A stretch of 64,000 bases of DNA, taken from Aquimarina sp. RZ0. Lineage in GTDB: Bacteria; Bacteroidota; Bacteroidia; Flavobacteriales; Flavobacteriaceae. Position 1 is the first letter of the stretch, and each line of letters starts with the position of its first letter. The notes under the pieces are model-generated. The model was given only the letters and a program-made list of their open reading frames with translations, did not search any database and was not told where the DNA came from. Location: positions 35,749-99,748 of the forward strand of contig NZ_VTZU01000017.1 of the NCBI RefSeq assembly GCF_008370685.1. Reading direction: 5' to 3'. Positions 37,798 through 47,312 of this stretch are shown piece by piece. Both the position numbers and the translations under genes were made by a program.

Positions 37798-38577
37798 ATG
37801 TACACAAATATTCTCACATCACATACTAATGGCATTACTACGATTACGATTAATCGCCCGTCAAAGTTAAATGCACTTAATAAACAAACGATCCAGGAAT
37901 TACATGATGCTATTGCAGTAGCAGATCAAAGTAATACTAGTAAAGTTATTATTATTACAGGTCAGGGAGATAAAGCCTTTGTCGCTGGAGCAGATATCAG
38001 TGAGTTTTCCAATTTTTCTATTGATCAAGGAGAAGAGTTGGCAGCAAAAGGACAAGAATTGCTTTTTGATTTTATAGCAAATTTAGGGACACCAGTTATT
38101 GCCGCAATTAATGGTTTTGCATTAGGTGGAGGATTAGAATTAGCAATGGCTGCACATTTTAGAATTGCCAGTGATACTGCCAAAATGGGGTTGCCAGAGG
38201 TTTCTCTTGGAGTAATTCCCGGATATGGAGGTACTCAAAGATTACCGCAATTAATAGGAAAAGGTAGAGCTATGGAAATGATTATGACAGCAGGAATGAT
38301 TAATGCTAATCAGGCATTAGCATATGGATTAGTAAATCATGTAGTAACTCTCGATGAATTATTACCCTTAGCAGAGAAACTAGCAAGTAAAATTACCAGA
38401 AATTCTTCTATAGCTATTGGCGCTGCAATCAATGCAGTAAATGCGTGTTATGAAGATGGAGTGAATGGTTTTAAAACAGAAATTAAAGAATTTGGAAATT
38501 GTTTTGGCACTGAAGATTTTAAAGAAGGTACTACTGCATTTCTGGAAAAAAGAAAGGCAGATTTTCCTGGCAAATGA
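37798..38577 (+). CDS. Enoyl-CoA hydratase/isomerase family protein
   Basis: 259 residues, full family length. The crotonase oxyanion holes are visible: KAFVAGADISEF (about 58-69) and NGFALGGGLELAMAAHFRIA (about 102-121). Two catalytic Glu lie in GGGLELA and MGLPEVSLGVIPGYGGTQR. It hydrates trans-2-enoyl-CoA in fatty-acid oxidation or a related CoA pathway. No other beta-oxidation gene is nearby, so the exact substrate is unclear. Confidence 0.92.
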   Translation: MYTNILTSHTNGITTITINRPSKLNALNKQTIQELHDAIAVADQSNTSKVIIITGQGDKAFVAGADISEFSNFSIDQGEELAAKGQELLFDFIANLGTPVIAAINGFALGGGLELAMAAHFRIASDTAKMGLPEVSLGVIPGYGGTQRLPQLIGKGRAMEMIMTAGMINANQALAYGLVNHVVTLDELLPLAEKLASKITRNSSIAIGAAINAVNACYEDGVNGFKTEIKEFGNCFGTEDFKEGTTAFLEKRKADFPGK

Positions 38578-38766
38578 AATCGAGGCAGTAAGATTTTCTT
38601 TTTTTGATAAGTATTGAAATCATAAATTATAAATTGTATACCCTTAATTTATTGTATTTAATAATAAATATGCCTAGTATTTTGTTATATTACACAAATC
38701 GATACGTAATTTTACTATTAGAAGTACGAATTATATATTTATAGATACTAAAAAGCTAAAAGAATA

Positions 38767-39429
38767 TTGATTTTGGAAGACCAACCGCAACGCGTATTTA
38801 ATAGCGACGAACAGCAATTACTAGAAGAGATACTAGTACATCGTAGAGATGTGCGTGGAAATCGTTTTCTGGCAACTCCTGTTGATCAGCAAGCAATTGA
38901 TAAGATTATAGAAGCAGCATTATCTGCTCCTTCTGTAGGGTTTTCTCAGCCTTGGGAATTTGTGCTGATACGTGATATAGAAACGAAGCAAGCAATAAAA
39001 AAAACATTTTCTGAGGAGACAGCACTTGCAGCTATGCAGTTTGCAGATGAAAAACAGAAGAAATATATTGAACTCAAACTAGAAGGGATTTTAGAATCAC
39101 CTCTTAATATGGCAGTTTTCTATAAGCCCAAAGAAGGACCAGTACTTGGACAAACAAGTATGCCCAATATGGGCAAATATAGTGTCGTATGTGCCATTCA
39201 GAATATGTGGCTCATGGCAAGGTCTCTAAATATCGGCATGGGGTGGGTTAGTATTTTGGATCCCGAAAAAGTAAAAAAAGTATTAAAAGCCCCACAAGAG
39301 AACCAGTTGATAGGGTATCTATGCTTTGGATATACAGATATGTTTTATAACCAGCCCGAATTAGAATTGCGCAAATGGGATCGTAAAAAACTTCAGAAAG
39401 AAGTTGTTATTGAAGAAAAATATAGATAG
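38767..39429 (+). CDS. bluB: 5,6-dimethylbenzimidazole synthase
   Basis: 220 residues, nitroreductase-like flavoenzyme that cannibalises reduced FMN to give the lower ligand of vitamin B12. HRRDVRGNRF and the APSVGFSQPWEFVLI motif near the N-terminus, with SMPNMGKYSVVCAIQNMWLMARSLNIGMGWVSIL, match BluB rather than ordinary nitroreductases. The start is TTG at 38767, or TTG at 38773; no ATG fits. No cobalamin gene or riboswitch is visible nearby. It is convergent with nadD, the gap holding an inverted-repeat structure. Confidence 0.85.
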   Translation: MILEDQPQRVFNSDEQQLLEEILVHRRDVRGNRFLATPVDQQAIDKIIEAALSAPSVGFSQPWEFVLIRDIETKQAIKKTFSEETALAAMQFADEKQKKYIELKLEGILESPLNMAVFYKPKEGPVLGQTSMPNMGKYSVVCAIQNMWLMARSLNIGMGWVSILDPEKVKKVLKAPQENQLIGYLCFGYTDMFYNQPELELRKWDRKKLQKEVVIEEKYR

Positions 39430-39633
39430 AACTCATCTTGAGTAGTGGTTTTCAACCGAAAAGTTTGACTTTTGTACTTTTATGAAGTAGTTTTTTTTCA
39501 GTATAGCCTTAGTTAAAAAAATTAACGTACAACATGTAAATTTTGAAGGTCAAAGCATTACTCAAGATGAGGTCATAAATTATTCTTCTCATTTTGTTGT
39601 ATTAAGAAATGATTAGAACGGGATGAGTTCTAT
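39426..39633. repeat. Nested inverted repeats between convergent bluB and nadD
   Basis: ATAGAACTCATC (39426-39437) and GATGAGTTCTAT (39622-39633) are perfect 12-bp inverted ends overlapping both stop codons. Inside, CTCATCTTGAGTA (39432-39444) pairs with TACTCAAGATGAG (39559-39571). The structure could end transcription from both sides, or be the ends of a small element. A similar AGAACTCAT hairpin lies between the convergent genes at 49504-49557. Confidence 0.5.
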
Positions 39634-40211
39634 TTATAAAAATTCATTTCATCAATATATGTCCATACGGATTCAGATAATAAAGGTCTTATGTTTTTAC
39701 CTTCGTGAATTGCCTTTCTGATAAAAGTAGATGAAATTTCCATAATGGGAGCAAGTACTTTTTTTACTTTTATATTTGATAATAAATCCGTCTTTGCGAT
39801 TTTTTTTGTGATTCTTGGATATACATAAATAGTATGGTTTTCAAGAATTACTTCATAGTTTTTCCATTTATGAAAACTTTTCAGATTGTCCTCACCCATA
39901 ATGAGATTAAAGCAGAAATCAGGATGTTTTTCCTGTAAATACGCCAAAGTATTGATCGTATAATTAGGCTGCGGTAGTTTAAACTCAATATCACTAGGTT
40001 TTAATTTGGGATATGTCTGCGTCGCTTTATATACCATTTCTAATCGATGATGGTTGTCTAGCAAAGAACTTTTCTTTTTAAAAGGATTATGAGGAGTCAC
40101 TATCATCCATATCTCATCAAGATCAGAATACTCTGCCATATGATTGGCAATTGCCAAATGCCCTATATGAATTGGGTTAAATGTTCCGAAATATAATCCG
40201 ATATTTTTCAT
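39630..40211 (-). CDS. nadD: Nicotinate-nucleotide adenylyltransferase
   Basis: 193 residues. GLYFGTFNPIHIGHLAIA carries the HxGH nucleotidyltransferase motif (residues 17-20), and MEISSTFIRKAI is the ISSTxIR motif that binds the ATP phosphates. The enzyme adenylates nicotinate mononucleotide in NAD synthesis. It is the last gene of the minus-strand run hemJ-GNAT-yicC-gmk-nadD, 58 bp after gmk. Confidence 0.95.
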   Translation of the reverse strand: MKNIGLYFGTFNPIHIGHLAIANHMAEYSDLDEIWMIVTPHNPFKKKSSLLDNHHRLEMVYKATQTYPKLKPSDIEFKLPQPNYTINTLAYLQEKHPDFCFNLIMGEDNLKSFHKWKNYEVILENHTIYVYPRITKKIAKTDLLSNIKVKKVLAPIMEISSTFIRKAIHEGKNIRPLLSESVWTYIDEMNFYK

Positions 40212-40269
40212 TAGAAATTTACTTTTGCGCTACAAATCGATGAGAACTTCACTTTGATCACTTTCAGTA

Positions 40270-40839
40270 TTATGTAATAAACTTTTTTACTAACTGGAAT
40301 ACCTCGGCTTTTGCTTTCTCCAGGTCATCATTGGTGACAATGGCATCAAACTGTGGTGCAGTTGCTAGTTCGGTAGAAGCTTTTGCTACCCGCATATTGA
40401 TTTTATCTTCGGATTCAGTTTTACGCTTTTTTAATCTAATTTTTAATTCTTCGATACTAGGCGGTTTTACAAAGATAGCCAAGGTTCTTTCTGGATAAAT
40501 TCTTTTGATATCCAATCCACCAACTACATCAATATCAAAAATCACATGTTTTCCTTGATCCCATATTCGCTGGATTTCTGTTTTTAGGGTGCCATAGAAA
40601 TTATCACGATATACTTCTTCCCATTCCAGAAATTCATCCGCCTTGATTTTATCTTTAAACTCTCTAAGAGATAAAAAATAGTAGTCTTTACCGTGAATTT
40701 CTCCACCTCTTGGTTCTCTGGAAGCTGCGGATATAGAGAAGTCCAGATTTAGCTCTTCTTTGTGTAATAAATATTTTACTAATGTAGTCTTTCCGCTCCC
40801 CGATGGCGCAGACAGTACAATAAGTTTCCCCTGTTTCAT
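40270..40839 (-). CDS. gmk: Guanylate kinase
   Basis: 189 residues, full length. P-loop APSGSGKTTL (residues 11-20); SISAASREPRGGEIHGKDYYFL is the GMP-binding segment, and VIFDIDVVGGLDIKRIYP follows. Converts GMP to GDP. Placed between yicC and nadD, a gene order frequent in Bacteroidota. Confidence 0.96.
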   Translation of the reverse strand: MKQGKLIVLSAPSGSGKTTLVKYLLHKEELNLDFSISAASREPRGGEIHGKDYYFLSLREFKDKIKADEFLEWEEVYRDNFYGTLKTEIQRIWDQGKHVIFDIDVVGGLDIKRIYPERTLAIFVKPPSIEELKIRLKKRKTESEDKINMRVAKASTELATAPQFDAIVTNDDLEKAKAEVFQLVKKFIT

Positions 40840-40921
40840 TTATATAAATTTTACCACTATATGGGTTATTTATAGTTCGCCAATTTTGTTAAGCAATTAC
40901 CTACCTGTCTTGCTATAACAT

Positions 40922-41782
40922 TTATAAAATGTTAAGTAATTGCTCTTTTATTTTCTCTAGTTCATCTTTCATCTGGACCACTAATTGTTGCATAGCAGCA
41001 TAATTAGATTTACTACCAATAGTATTGATCTCCCGACCTATTTCCTGAGTAATAAAGCCTAATTTTTTACCATTAGAATCCTTAGAATTTAGTGCCGTTA
41101 CAAAATATTCCAAATGATTAGTAAGTCTTACTTTTTCTTCAGTAATATCAAATTTTTCTAAATAATATACCAATTCCTGCTCAAAACGATTTTCATCAAC
41201 CTGTTCCTTTAGTTCAGAAACGGCTTTGTGTAATCGTTCTTTAACAACTTCGATACGTTCCGGATCTATTTTGATCACATCATCTAATAAATTACTAATA
41301 TTCTTAATACGAATATTAAAATCTTTCTCCAGAGCCTTCCCTTCATCAAGTCTGTAGTCCTCAATAGCTTTTAAGGCTTCTTGTAGTCCTTCTCTTATAA
41401 TATCAAATTCTTCGGTATCGACTTCTGCTCGTTCTGTTTTTAAAGCATCTGGCATACGAACTGCCATTTTCATCATTTCCAGTGTCTCTCCATTAGTATA
41501 GATAGCTTCTAATTGCTTTATATAATCCTTGACAATGTCTTCATTGATTTTAGTGGAGTTTTCTTCTGCGGTTACCTCTACATATAAACCAAAATCAACT
41601 TTCCCTCTTTCTAAGGTATTTGCAATAGTTTTTCTCATCTCCAGCTCCTTTTCTCGATATTGAGAAGGGATTCTGGCGTTGAGATCTAGATTTTTGCTGT
41701 TAAGAGATTTTACTTCGATAGTAATTTTTTTTGTTGGAAGCTGAAGAATAGACTTACCAAAACCGGTCATGGATTTAATCAT
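40922..41782 (-). CDS. yicC: YicC-family endoribonuclease
   Basis: 286 residues. The family's N-terminal MIKSMTGFGKS and C-terminal KLGFITQEIGREINTIGSKSN motifs are both intact. YicC proteins are RNases that fold around their RNA substrate and take part in RNA turnover. Its position directly before gmk is conserved widely in bacteria. The gap to gmk is 82 bp. Confidence 0.93.
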   Translation of the reverse strand: MIKSMTGFGKSILQLPTKKITIEVKSLNSKNLDLNARIPSQYREKELEMRKTIANTLERGKVDFGLYVEVTAEENSTKINEDIVKDYIKQLEAIYTNGETLEMMKMAVRMPDALKTERAEVDTEEFDIIREGLQEALKAIEDYRLDEGKALEKDFNIRIKNISNLLDDVIKIDPERIEVVKERLHKAVSELKEQVDENRFEQELVYYLEKFDITEEKVRLTNHLEYFVTALNSKDSNGKKLGFITQEIGREINTIGSKSNYAAMQQLVVQMKDELEKIKEQLLNIL

Positions 41783-41857
41783 AGGATGTAACTAAAAGTT
41801 GCACGAAGATAAGGAAAACTCGTGAAGTGTCTATATGAAGTATGGAATCTTAAGTCT

Positions 41858-42403
41858 CTAAAGCTTTCTGAACATCGTAATTTTATCGATATAAGTTCCT
41901 TTTTCTAAAAAGAAATTAGGGATATACCCGGATTCAAGAAACTTCATCTTTTTATACAATGCAATACCTGATGTGTTCGTCTTATAGACCTCGAGCCAGA
42001 TTATTTTTAATACCTCATTTTCTTTGGCCCAGTCTATTGCATTTTTAATAAGTAAAGTTCCTATACCCTGATGCTGCCATTTGGGATGTATGCCCATGCC
42101 GATCATGGCGGTATGTTGTATCTTTTTTCGCCAGCTACCAGTCAGATCAATATTTCCTATAACTTTGTCTTCAAAAGTGGCGACAAGTAATAAGCTGTTT
42201 TTTTCTGATTGATATCGTTCGATCATTTCCCGTTCCTGATCAATATCATTAGGATATTCTTCTTTGAACAAAGGAAGCGTCTTAGTATTTTCCAGATACT
42301 GCAATTTAAGTTCTAACAATGGAGAAGCATCATCAGATAACGCTTGCCTGATTATCACTTCCTGATGGCTTTTTGTTGTATATGTTTTTGAAAAAAAACT
42401 CAA
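41858..42403 (-). CDS. GNAT-family N-acetyltransferase
   Basis: 181 residues. Acetyl-CoA-binding motif A is GMGIHPKWQHQGIGTLLIKNAIDW (residues about 97-120; Q/RxxGxG/A form QHQGIG), followed by the IIWLEVYKTNTSGIALYKKMKFLESG strand-helix of GNAT enzymes. Substrate unknown; general resemblance to L-amino acid or protein N-terminal acetyltransferases. It starts 6 bp after the hemJ stop, so the two are co-transcribed. Confidence 0.85.
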   Translation of the reverse strand: MSFFSKTYTTKSHQEVIIRQALSDDASPLLELKLQYLENTKTLPLFKEEYPNDIDQEREMIERYQSEKNSLLLVATFEDKVIGNIDLTGSWRKKIQHTAMIGMGIHPKWQHQGIGTLLIKNAIDWAKENEVLKIIWLEVYKTNTSGIALYKKMKFLESGYIPNFFLEKGTYIDKITMFRKL

Positions 42404-42409
42404 CTCAAA

Positions 42410-42961
42410 TTAAGCATTTGGATTCTTATCCCTGATTCTTTTGTACAATTTTATACCCAGCATCAATAGTATCGATAGAATCATGATCCCAATAACTCCA
42501 TAGACCCAATTAACTGCATCACGAACAATCACCAAAAAGATAACCGAAAAGAGGATGATGGTAGACCCTTCATTCCAAATTCTCATCTGATTAGAAGACC
42601 ATTTTATGATATCCTGCTGAAGTTGTTTGTACATGTGGTGACACTTCAAATGATATAAAAAAAGTAAAAAAACAAAGCCTAATTTTATATGCATCCAGGA
42701 GTCATGTAATATCCCAGGTCTTAGAATCAATAACAAAGTAGCAAAAATAGTTGTCAGAATAGCAGAAGGCCAGGTAATTATAAACCATAACCTTTTTGTC
42801 ATAAGCTTTAACTGATTACTTAATATCTCTTTTTCTGGAGAAGTTTTTTGAGATGCTTCTATTTGATAGACAAAAAGTCTCGGGATATAAAATAACCCTG
42901 CAAACCAGGTGATCACAAAGATAAGATGCAGCGCTTTTATGTAGTTATAATATTCTTGCAT
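42410..42961 (-). CDS. hemJ: Protoporphyrinogen oxidase, HemJ type
   Basis: 183 residues from the Met at 42961; the 12 residues before it in the open frame look untranslated. Four or five membrane helices. The N-terminal YYNYIKALHLIFVITWFAGLFYIPRLFVY carries the conserved His and Arg, and RLWFIITWPSAIL and MHIKLGFVFLLFLYH carry the conserved Trp and Lys of the HemJ/UPF0093 family. It oxidises protoporphyrinogen IX to protoporphyrin IX; ferrochelatase (hemH, 60108-61145) acts next and is also in this window. A broken second hemJ start is present at 47313-47474. Confidence 0.88.
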   Translation of the reverse strand: MQEYYNYIKALHLIFVITWFAGLFYIPRLFVYQIEASQKTSPEKEILSNQLKLMTKRLWFIITWPSAILTTIFATLLLILRPGILHDSWMHIKLGFVFLLFLYHLKCHHMYKQLQQDIIKWSSNQMRIWNEGSTIILFSVIFLVIVRDAVNWVYGVIGIMILSILLMLGIKLYKRIRDKNPNA

Positions 42962-43096
42962 TGATAATAAGTTAGTACTGATGTTCCTCTGTGACACTTG
43001 AGGTGACAGAAAAGATGTTTACATATGCTCAAAAGTAAAAAATAATCACGGATTGCCAACTCGATCCGAATCAAGAAGCAGGTAATTTCATTTTAT

Positions 43097-43988
43097 TCCT
43101 ACTTTGTCATCTTATAAAAAGAAGGCAAAATATTTTGGTAAATGATAGTAAACACCTTATTTTACCCATATAATATAGTATTACAAATTAAACACAAGTG
43201 GGCTACACTAGATAGCACCTGCCAAAAAAAATGATTCAGAAACTTTAAAATTTCTGGATTCTATTGAATCTCAATTCACTTCTTTCTTTTCAAAATTCAC
43301 AGATCGATTTAAGGTCGTTAAATTTTCATATCGACAACATACCTTCGATTATTTTCAATCACTTTTCAAATTTGAGAAGAAGAAGGCTAATTGCCAATAT
43401 ATTGCAGATCACTTGTCAACTCTGAATCAGCAAAGTATTAATCATTTTGTTAATAGCGATTTATGGTCTTATAGAGGGTTGATGGATCAAGTAGCTTTAG
43501 CTTCTTCCGAGTTGTTTTTACAGAGCAACCCACCTACTGCATTATTGGATTGATGAAGTGGGTTTTCGTAAAAAAGGTAAGATGTCTGCCTGTGTTTCCA
43601 GGCAATATTTAGGTTGTATTGGAAAAACAGATAATGGTCAAATAGCTGTAGCGGCAGGACTTTCACAGTCAGAATATTATACCCCTATAGATATGCGTTT
43701 GTTCATGCCAAAGGAATGGAAGATTATCAAATCAGAGGATGGCATGGCTTTCATAATCATATGGCAATTTGTATGATGGCTATGTTGTTGATTACTAAAG
43801 TCAAACTAAAAAAAAGTAAAGAAAAATATACTGCCGCTACAATTAAGAAAATTGTCAACCTGTGCATAAAAACTAAAATAGAAGAACCACAACTAGCTAT
43901 CAAGTTAATTTAGGAACAGCATCAAAGGTATATAAATCAGCTTTTAAGGAATCAGAAAAAATATAAAACATAAGATGACAAAGTAGGA
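43097..43988 (+). mobile_element. IS701-type element, internally deleted, with terminal repeats and target duplication
   Basis: TCCTACTTTGTCATCTTAT at 43097-43115 is exactly inverted at 43970-43988 (19 bp). TTAT directly precedes and follows the element, a 4-bp target duplication, the length used by the IS701 family. At 892 bp it is much shorter than a complete IS701-like element (about 1.4 kb). The enclosed transposase is broken. The ends appear intact and could still be mobilised by a related transposase. Confidence 0.82.
43230..43913 (+). pseudogene. IS701-family transposase pseudogene
   Basis: Frame 1 reads ETLKFLDSIESQFTSFFSKFTDRF...YIADHLSTLNQQSINHFVNSDLWSYRGLMDQVA and ends at a TGA near 43553. 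A shifted frame gives WIDEVGFRKKGKMSACVSRQYLGCIGKTDNGQIAVAAGLS, and a further shift near 43720 gives QIRGWHGFHNHMAICMMAMLLI to the TAG at 43911. The N-terminal helical region and the catalytic DE-GF-KKGK-S-GV-RQYLG-IGK motif belong to IS701 transposases. A large central part between the second and third catalytic residues is missing. Confidence 0.82.
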
Positions 43989-44010
43989 TTATTGTATAAA
44001 ATCTTGAAAC

Positions 44011-44047
44011 AAAAAAATCGTCCAAAAATTACTTTTTAGACGATTTC
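44011..44047 (-). terminator. Terminator of the large P-domain protein gene
   Basis: AAATCGTC / GACGATTT stem extended by A/T pairs, preceded on the plus strand by A7 (T7 for the minus-strand transcript). It lies 47 bp past the stop of the gene at 44094. Confidence 0.7.
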
Positions 44048-44093
44048 TTATTATTGAAGTACTTTAAAAAAGGACTTGTGTTTTAGAAAAAAA

Positions 44094-47030
44094 TTAATTG
44101 ACAACAAGTCTTTTAAATTTTGATCTGTTCTCTTTGTCTTTAATCCTTACTAGGTATATCCCAGAAGAAGCATGAGACATATCAAGGTTATAATAATAAC
44201 CGATTTCATTTTCTTTATCCAGTTTATGGTGTAACAGACGCTGACCGCTTAGATTAAAAATATCCATTTCTAATTGATCGTGTACGGTATCAGATTCAAA
44301 CTTGATATCGAATTGATTATTATCTCTGTAAATAATTTTCAGATCATTATCTGGATCAAGGTTTTCTTCAACACTAAGTGTTCTTAGTGAACAAAAACTT
44401 AGAGACCAACCTACAAGTTGACCTCCATCCAAACCAAAACTATCTTCTACAGAAAGTGTCCAGGTTCCCAAAGTAGATTTTCCTGCTAAATCTGATAGAG
44501 GAGTTTCTGGTCTGAAAGATCCTGTAAATGGGCCTCTTCCATCTGATATAGGAACAGAAGCAATGTCCAGAAAAGTAGTGTTTGTAAAATTATCAGTATC
44601 TTCTCCTCGAGACGAACTTAAAGATACCTCGGTATTATCTGGTGCTATTAGTTTTATGATTAGATCCGATGTAAAGGCATGTTCTATAGTAAACTGAACC
44701 AATAGCTGAGATATAGGCTCGTCTAGAGTTGATTCAATTTCTGAGGTAATGGTGGTACTAGTATTAGGAGCACTGATAGTGACAGGGGTATCATTGGTCA
44801 GGTTATTACACGACAAATTATCAACTTCCTTTGAAAATGTGTTATTAGAAGCTACAGAGTCGTTTGTCAATAAGGTAGAGCCTTCTATTGTATATCTTTG
44901 TTCACCAGATAAATTTGCAGCCTGAGTAAATGTATAATCCAGACTTTCTCTCGATGGTAATGGACCTGCAACAGTTTCAGTTATTGGTACTCCTCCATCC
45001 AGTGTATAAGAGACATCAAAATTTGATTGTTCTACTCCTCCAAAATTATAAATTCTCAGGGTTACTTCCTCATTTCCTAAATTTTGACCACTTTCAGGTG
45101 AGATGATTTTTTCTATACCTATTTCATTAGGGAAAAGACTTTGTGTGGATATAGAATACGTATCATTTTCGGCTCTCTCATCAGATGTAAGATCAGTAGA
45201 AATTTTGATTTCAAAATTTTGATTTTCTGTGGATAGATCCACAGTTTGTGCAAAACTAAAATCTGCACTCTGATTCGGCATAATGGTTCCTGTAAAAGTT
45301 TCGGTGACAGGAGTATCGCCATTAATACTATAACTTACCTCAAAATTTGATACATCTGTCGTTCCCAGATTGTAGATGGTGGTGGTAATCGTTTCTGTAG
45401 CAGAATATAATCCCAGAGGCGGGATATTAACGGCAACAGGTGCAACGTCACTGGTAAGGTCAGATTTTAATTGAAAAACTCCTGCTACCGCAGCTCTTTT
45501 GCCCCCTGCATTAACATAGTCGTTAACAAACCAGAATCTAGTATCTGTTAGTGGGTCTATATCAATTTTTGAATAATCCCCATATCTCGGACTTCCAGTT
45601 ACATTTCCTCCTCCTGTTGCAATTAGAGTCTCGTCGATAGTCATAGTCCCAGCAGGATCATTTGCAAATCTACCTGCATAATACGAACTGAGAACTGTAT
45701 TCGTTGTTCCTCCCATACCGGTATATCCTAGAGCTATGTTTCCGTCACCATCCATAATCATACTCCCGTTCCAGGCGTGTTTACCATCAGGAGAAGTGTA
45801 TGTCCCTTCCTGAAAAATTGTCCAGGGTTGTCCGTCTCCAGATTGACGGAGCTCAAACCATCTGATACCAGCTACTTCCTCTGTACCACCCTCAGTATCC
45901 ACCACAAAATTAAAAACTGCAGAGTTGTGTGTAGGGAATTTTCTAAATTGAGCCTGATTCATAATCGCCGATTGTATAGCATCTATATCGATCCCATCAT
46001 TAGGTTGTGTTAAATTGTCAAATGAGCCACCATCAAAAACAGAAATAAAATCTGTAGTTACAAGCTCTGTCGGTTCAGAAATAGTCGAAGAATCTGGGTT
46101 ACTAAAATTAACATTAGCGATCCATATTTTAAGGTGATCCTCTGTTACGCCACGCCACGCATCGTCTTGTAGATAAACTATAGGTGTATTACCAGGTGCC
46201 GGTAAATTACTGCTACTTACATTAAAAGCCTGTGGGCTATAAAAATTGGTTGTTGAGATTCCTGGTAATGGAAAACTTATTAGTGTCGCAGTGTCTTCTC
46301 CTGCCAGCATTGCTTCTCTATCCAATATAAAGATAGAATCGCTGGTCCCTAGAGATGGACCATTATTAGCATTTGCAGTCATGTAATATCCATCTGACCA
46401 CACTGATAATTTTTGATAGTCTTGAATATTCTGAAAAGAATATACGGACCAGGCATCATTTATTGGGTCTGGCCCCTGAGATACAGCAACTTCTACATGA
46501 CCATCACCAGAAAACAAAATAGACATTACCCACCTGTCCGCCGCATTGTCGTAGGAAATAGTAAGATCACAGCAGCTATTTGGAGAAAAGAGTTCCTCTG
46601 GTGACATTGCATCGGTTAATGCATTACCACTCTTATCAAATACTCTCCATGCGGTGTTATAGACACCTACCATATGCTTAGGTCCTACTGCCAGGGATGG
46701 ATCTATCGGCCCTTGTCGATCTCGTTCAAAAGTATCAAATACAAAAGATGGTGGAGTCCCCGGAACTTTACCGGTCAATTTGTGAGGTGATTTTGCTAAT
46801 GTATCATCTCCTGTTGATCCCTTCCCGATGATTATTTTGTTTGCGTATGAACGCCCATCTTTAATTTCTCCACTTATTTTTTTAACTGGAATTAAATTTG
46901 ATTTAGAAGCCAATGGCGTAACAACTCTCATCGATATGGATTGCTCTATACGATTTGGTTTTGTTTGGGCATACGTACTAATGCTAAGACAAAATAGCAA
47001 TTGAAGTACTAAAAAAAAAAATTTGCGCAT
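44094..47030 (-). CDS. Large secreted protein with CARDB repeats, P domain and T9SS sorting domain
   Basis: 978 residues from Met at 47030, where MRKFFFLVLQLLFCLSISTYAQ gives a signal peptide. The open frame upstream lacks one. Residues about 100-530 form a propeller-like domain (DPSLAVGPKHMVGVYNTAWRVFDKSG, RWVMSILF, YGDYSKIDIDPLTDTRFWFVNDYV). Two CARDB-type Ig domains follow (about 540-740). Next is a proprotein convertase P domain (about 745-890; TSDLIIKLIAPDNTEV, GTWTLSVEDSFGLDGGQLVGWSLSFC). The type IX sorting domain is at the C-terminus (LDMSHASSGIYLVRI). It has no protease triad, so it is probably an adhesin or binding protein on the surface. Confidence 0.8.
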   Translation of the reverse strand: MRKFFFLVLQLLFCLSISTYAQTKPNRIEQSISMRVVTPLASKSNLIPVKKISGEIKDGRSYANKIIIGKGSTGDDTLAKSPHKLTGKVPGTPPSFVFDTFERDRQGPIDPSLAVGPKHMVGVYNTAWRVFDKSGNALTDAMSPEELFSPNSCCDLTISYDNAADRWVMSILFSGDGHVEVAVSQGPDPINDAWSVYSFQNIQDYQKLSVWSDGYYMTANANNGPSLGTSDSIFILDREAMLAGEDTATLISFPLPGISTTNFYSPQAFNVSSSNLPAPGNTPIVYLQDDAWRGVTEDHLKIWIANVNFSNPDSSTISEPTELVTTDFISVFDGGSFDNLTQPNDGIDIDAIQSAIMNQAQFRKFPTHNSAVFNFVVDTEGGTEEVAGIRWFELRQSGDGQPWTIFQEGTYTSPDGKHAWNGSMIMDGDGNIALGYTGMGGTTNTVLSSYYAGRFANDPAGTMTIDETLIATGGGNVTGSPRYGDYSKIDIDPLTDTRFWFVNDYVNAGGKRAAVAGVFQLKSDLTSDVAPVAVNIPPLGLYSATETITTTIYNLGTTDVSNFEVSYSINGDTPVTETFTGTIMPNQSADFSFAQTVDLSTENQNFEIKISTDLTSDERAENDTYSISTQSLFPNEIGIEKIISPESGQNLGNEEVTLRIYNFGGVEQSNFDVSYTLDGGVPITETVAGPLPSRESLDYTFTQAANLSGEQRYTIEGSTLLTNDSVASNNTFSKEVDNLSCNNLTNDTPVTISAPNTSTTITSEIESTLDEPISQLLVQFTIEHAFTSDLIIKLIAPDNTEVSLSSSRGEDTDNFTNTTFLDIASVPISDGRGPFTGSFRPETPLSDLAGKSTLGTWTLSVEDSFGLDGGQLVGWSLSFCSLRTLSVEENLDPDNDLKIIYRDNNQFDIKFESDTVHDQLEMDIFNLSGQRLLHHKLDKENEIGYYYNLDMSHASSGIYLVRIKDKENRSKFKRLVVN

Positions 47031-47312
47031 AATAGTTTTTTGTGTAATTAATATCATGTTTTTATATTCTATAAACAGGCAACCTGATAATATCCCTACT
47101 TCAATCAAGCTATTATTTAAAAAATTAACTAAATATACAATCAAGTAAACTACTTTGCCGCCCTGAGGTGTACGACAAATTTCCTTTTATGTTGTTTTTT
47201 AGTCGAATGATAAACCATAGTATCTTGGTGATATGAGAGTTTTTTTAGGATACAATTGTTTCTGTTATGATAAGTATTCAGTACCCATTATATCCAATGG
47301 ATTATACCAATC

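Noticed and set aside
44094..47030. Subtilisin-like protease because of the P domain
   Set aside because: No Asp/His/Ser protease motifs occur in the N-terminal region, which looks like a propeller.
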